This document shows positions 35,155 through 37,555 of a stretch of 37,555 nucleotides of DNA, piece after piece. How positions within the stretch are numbered: position 1 is the first letter of the stretch; each line of letters starts with the position of its first letter. The DNA lies in assembly GCA_004292865.1 (NCBI GenBank), contig RDXP01000119.1, forward strand, positions 1-37,555, in the 5' to 3' direction. A program made the position numbers and the translations under genes. The notes under the pieces were generated by a model. The model was not told the DNA's origin, did no database searches, and worked only from the letters and a program-made list of their open reading frames with translations. The DNA comes from Sphingobacteriales bacterium (GTDB taxonomy: Bacteria; Bacteroidota; Bacteroidia; Sphingobacteriales; Sphingobacteriaceae).

Positions 35155-35659
35155 ATGGAAAAAAATAATGCGATAAAACTATTTGAAGAAAAACAGGTTA
35201 GAAGCATCTGGAATGAGGAAGAAGAAAAATGGTATTTTTCTATTGTGGATATTATCCAAATACTTACTGAAAGCGATAGACCACGTAAATACTGGAGCGA
35301 TTTAAAATCAAAACTTAAACAAGAAGGAAGTGAACTGTCCGAGAAAATCGGACAGTTGAAAATGCAAGCGGAAGATGGTAAAATGAGAATTACTGACATT
35401 GCAGACACCGAGCAATTGTTTCGATTAATTCAATCTATACACCAACCTTGAATTGGTACTAAATATGCTTGCCGAAGCCACCACCACCGAAATAAGCAAA
35501 CAAAAAAAGCAAAAAACTTTTGCCGAAAACAAAAAAATAGCCAACCAAGGCGGCACTATTGCAGGCAATACCCGAAAAGAAATAGAAGAAAAAACTGGCA
35601 AAAAAGTAGTGAGTGAATTGTCGGCAAAAAAAATAATTGAAAACAAAAAACTAAAGTAA
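35155..35659 (+). pseudogene. BRO-N family protein (prophage antirepressor-like), internal deletion plus frameshift
   Basis: The first frame (35155-35451) gives FSIVDIIQILTESDRPRKYW, then RITDIADTEQLFRLIQSI, and stops at TGA 35449. The +1 frame continues at once (from about 35438) as YTNLELVLNMLAEATTTEIS, then TFAENKKIANQGGTIAGNTR and a stop at 35659. As I recall the family, these two parts are the N-terminal BRO domain and the C-terminal tail of a ~270-residue protein; the ~110-120 residues between them are missing. The junction thus shows both a deletion and a frame change, so no full protein can be made. Upstream 34966-35154 is gene-free. Function in intact relatives is uncertain. Confidence 0.82.
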
Positions 35660-35704
35660 TGGCTTTTTTACACAAAAAAATTGCATGAGTTTGGCAAAAA
35701 AAAC

Positions 35705-35717
35705 TAAATAATTTGTA
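35705..35717 (+). promoter_or_regulatory. Promoter-like motif before the alpha-2-macroglobulin-like gene
   Basis: TAAATAATTTGTA, identical to the 13-mer before the ter operon (24472-24484), lies 36 bp upstream of the ATG. It may hold a -7-like TAATTTG box. Confidence 0.3.
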
Positions 35718-35753
35718 AACATCTCACCAAATAAAACCTTTATTTTTACTACC

Positions 35754-37555
35754 ATGATAAATAACGTCTTACTAAAAAAAAATGTAAAAACTATTGCCAT
35801 AGTTTTAGTAGCCATTACCGCAATTGCGGCAGTTATTTTTTGGCACAGCCATCGCCCAAAATCCAACGATACCAACCCTGTTTTTGCTAAATATATAGAA
35901 GCGCATACATCGGGCGTAATCTCAAAAAACGATGTTATAAAAATACAATTCGCAGGCGAAATCAACACCTTACACAGTACAAACCAAGTTATTGATAACA
36001 ATGTTTTAACCTTTAGCCCCAGTATAAAAGGCAAAACCTATTGGTATGATGAACGCACCATAGCCTTTAAACCCAACGAAAGTTTAGACCCTGGCAAAAA
36101 CTATCAAGCAAGTTTAAAGCTACATAAAATTTTGGCTGTGGCCGATGATTTATCAACGTTCGACTTTGATTTCGAGATTATAAAACCATCGTTTAAGCTA
36201 GAGCAATATGGCTTACAAGCTATAAATAATTCTTCCTTAGATTATTTAAAACTTACGGGCAGCATTTTTACTGCCGATGCCGAGGAAAGTAAAAACATAG
36301 AAAAACTTTTAAAAGCCAGCTTAGGAGACCAAAACCTAAACATAAAATGGGTGCATAATGCGGCATCCAAAACATCAGATTTTGTGGTGGATAGTATCAA
36401 AACTGCCAACAATACCGAACAGCTAAACCTAATATGGAACGGCGAACCTATTGATGCAGTTATCAGCGGAAGCGAAAAACTAGAAATCCCTGCCAAAGGA
36501 ATATTTAAAGTATTGGCCATAAAAGCCGTACAAGCACCCGAGCAATATGTGTTGATACAGCTATCGAACCCTGTTTTGGCCAACGAAGATTTAAGAGGTT
36601 TGATAAGTATTGGCAATACTAGCGATGCCAGTTTTACCATTGAAGGTAGCCAAATTAAAGTTTACTCGCCCGATAAATTAAATGGTAATTATGCTGTAAC
36701 CGTAAATGCAGGCATACAAAATATAGTGGCTAAAAAACTAGTTGAAGCAGTTTCGGCAAATGTAAATTTCGAAAACCGAGCACCAGCGGTTAGCATCCCC
36801 GGTAAGGGAACCATAATACCCAGTGCGGGCAAGCTCACCTACCCTTTCGAGGCTATTAACCTAAAAGCGGTTGATGTTACCATTATTAAAATTTACGAAA
36901 ACAATATCCCACAATTTTTACAACAAAATAACCTAAATGGCGAACAAGATTTGCGGCGTGTAGGCAAGCCATTGGTAGAAAAAACAATTAGGCTGGATGA
37001 TGATAAAACATTAAATCTTACCAAAAAAAATCGCTTTGCGCTGGATATTGATAAGATGATAAAAACCGAACCTGGGGCTATTTATAGAATTACCATTGGT
37101 TTTCAAAAATCGTATTCGTTATATGATTGTAAAGGGGTTAACGTTTCCACGGATGAAGGTCAAAGTGAAGATGAAGAAAATTATTACGAAAACATAGATG
37201 CCGATGATGGTTTTTGGCAACGATACAACAACTATTACCCAAGTGGTTTTAACTGGGACCAAAAAGACGAACCCTGCAGTCCATCGTATTATAACCGCGA
37301 TCGTTGGGTTTCTCGCAACGTAATTGTATCCAATATTGGTTTAATTGCCAAGCGGGGCAACGATAATTCGGTACTGGTTTTTGCTACCAATATTTTAGAT
37401 ACCGAGCCAATGGGCGGTGTAGAAATTAAGCTGTTAGATTACCAAAACCAGTTGCTACAAACTGCCACTACCGATAACGAAGGCATAGCAAAATTTGATA
37501 AGCCTAGCAAACCCTATTTGCTAACGGCAAAAAAAGATACCGAACGGGGTTACTT
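35754..37555 (+). CDS. Alpha-2-macroglobulin-like protein, N-terminal part
   Basis: The gene starts at ATG 35754 and is open to the end of the window (600 codons and more). The N-terminus has a membrane anchor (VKTIAIVLVAITAIAAVIFW) and no lipobox. Then follow several predicted Ig/MG-like beta domains, with words such as DVIKIQFAGEINTLH, FSPSIKGKTYWYDERTIAFK, SIPGKGTIIPSAGKLTYPFE and RWVSRNVIVSNIGLIAKRGN, then ATNILDTEPMGGVEIKLLDY. This order matches the large bacterial alpha-2-macroglobulin / YfaS-type proteins (COG2373, about 1,800 residues in Bacteroidota), which trap or inhibit proteases in the periplasm. The macroglobulin core and any thioester would lie beyond the window. Confidence 0.88.
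   Translation, partial: MINNVLLKKNVKTIAIVLVAITAIAAVIFWHSHRPKSNDTNPVFAKYIEAHTSGVISKNDVIKIQFAGEINTLHSTNQVIDNNVLTFSPSIKGKTYWYDERTIAFKPNESLDPGKNYQASLKLHKILAVADDLSTFDFDFEIIKPSFKLEQYGLQAINNSSLDYLKLTGSIFTADAEESKNIEKLLKASLGDQNLNIKWVHNAASKTSDFVVDSIKTANNTEQLNLIWNGEPIDAVISGSEKLEIPAKGIFKVLAIKAVQAPEQYVLIQLSNPVLANEDLRGLISIGNTSDASFTIEGSQIKVYSPDKLNGNYAVTVNAGIQNIVAKKLVEAVSANVNFENRAPAVSIPGKGTIIPSAGKLTYPFEAINLKAVDVTIIKIYENNIPQFLQQNNLNGEQDLRRVGKPLVEKTIRLDDDKTLNLTKKNRFALDIDKMIKTEPGAIYRITIGFQKSYSLYDCKGVNVSTDEGQSEDEENYYENIDADDGFWQRYNNYYPSGFNWDQKDEPCSPSYYNRDRWVSRNVIVSNIGLIAKRGNDNSVLVFATNILDTEPMGGVEIKLLDYQNQLLQTATTDNEGIAKFDKPSKPYLLTAKKDTERGY

Noticed and set aside
35453-35659. A separate small gene after the BRO-N fragment
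   Set aside because: Its frame runs on from the fragment before it and matches the tail of the same family, so it is part of a pseudogene.
36242-36640. Antisense 132-codon ORF within the macroglobulin-like gene
   Set aside because: The plus strand is open for over 600 codons with domain-like sequence; the antisense frame is a shadow.

Overview
The window looks like a chromosomal segment of a Bacteroidota bacterium, most likely of the Sphingobacteriales/Sphingobacteriaceae type. This rests on an AT-rich genome without evident Shine-Dalgarno sites, on promoters with the Bacteroidota -7 consensus TAnnTTTG (exact copies before rimM, gpmI and tmRNA), on a long three-domain IspG, on a tmRNA tag reading GENNYALAA, and on many Bacteroidota-type families (DUF1573, OMP_b-brl barrels, a fused 2-oxoacid dehydrogenase E1, a BRO-type protein). 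The genus cannot be fixed from the sequence alone.

Layout. 1-6 kb: the tail of an Rpn/PD-(D/E)XK nuclease, ispG (isoprenoid synthesis), a HepT/MntA (HEPN/MNT) toxin-antitoxin pair, a lipoprotein plus barrel pair sharing a small module, and a HigB/HigA-type pair. 6-12.5 kb: topoisomerase IV subunit B, an orphan TPR histidine kinase, two paralogous outer-membrane barrels on the minus strand, and msrB. 12.5-17.5 kb: a G-rich heptamer tract, rimM-trmD-rplS (no rpsP alongside), a MscS channel, a small Phd-like protein and accA. 17.5-22 kb, minus strand: a Fic protein bracketed by copies of one 16-17 nt motif, a YbiT-like ABC-F ATPase and a lipoprotein. 22-24.2 kb: gpmI and a lipoprotein.

24.5-30.2 kb is a tight seven-gene tellurite/stress (ter) operon: HAD-like protein, phosphoribosyltransferase-like protein, TerD, TerD, TelA, an unrecognised 321-residue protein, TerC. 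Overlaps and short gaps suggest one transcript ending at a terminator shared with the convergent tmRNA gene. From 30.3 kb: ssrA (tmRNA, minus), a class I aminotransferase, a DUF1573 protein, a fused E1 dehydrogenase, a BRO-N pseudogene with an internal deletion, and the first 600 codons of an alpha-2-macroglobulin-like protein that leaves the window.

Non-coding structure includes three copies of a dispersed palindromic repeat (10.2, 16.1 and 24.3 kb), a candidate G-quadruplex at the msrB stop codon, a folded leader before rplS, and a large palindrome over the predicted fic promoter. The best candidates for something undescribed are the ter operon with its unknown 321-residue member and atypical HAD, the fic locus with its operator-like repeats, and the lipoprotein/barrel pair with a shared module.
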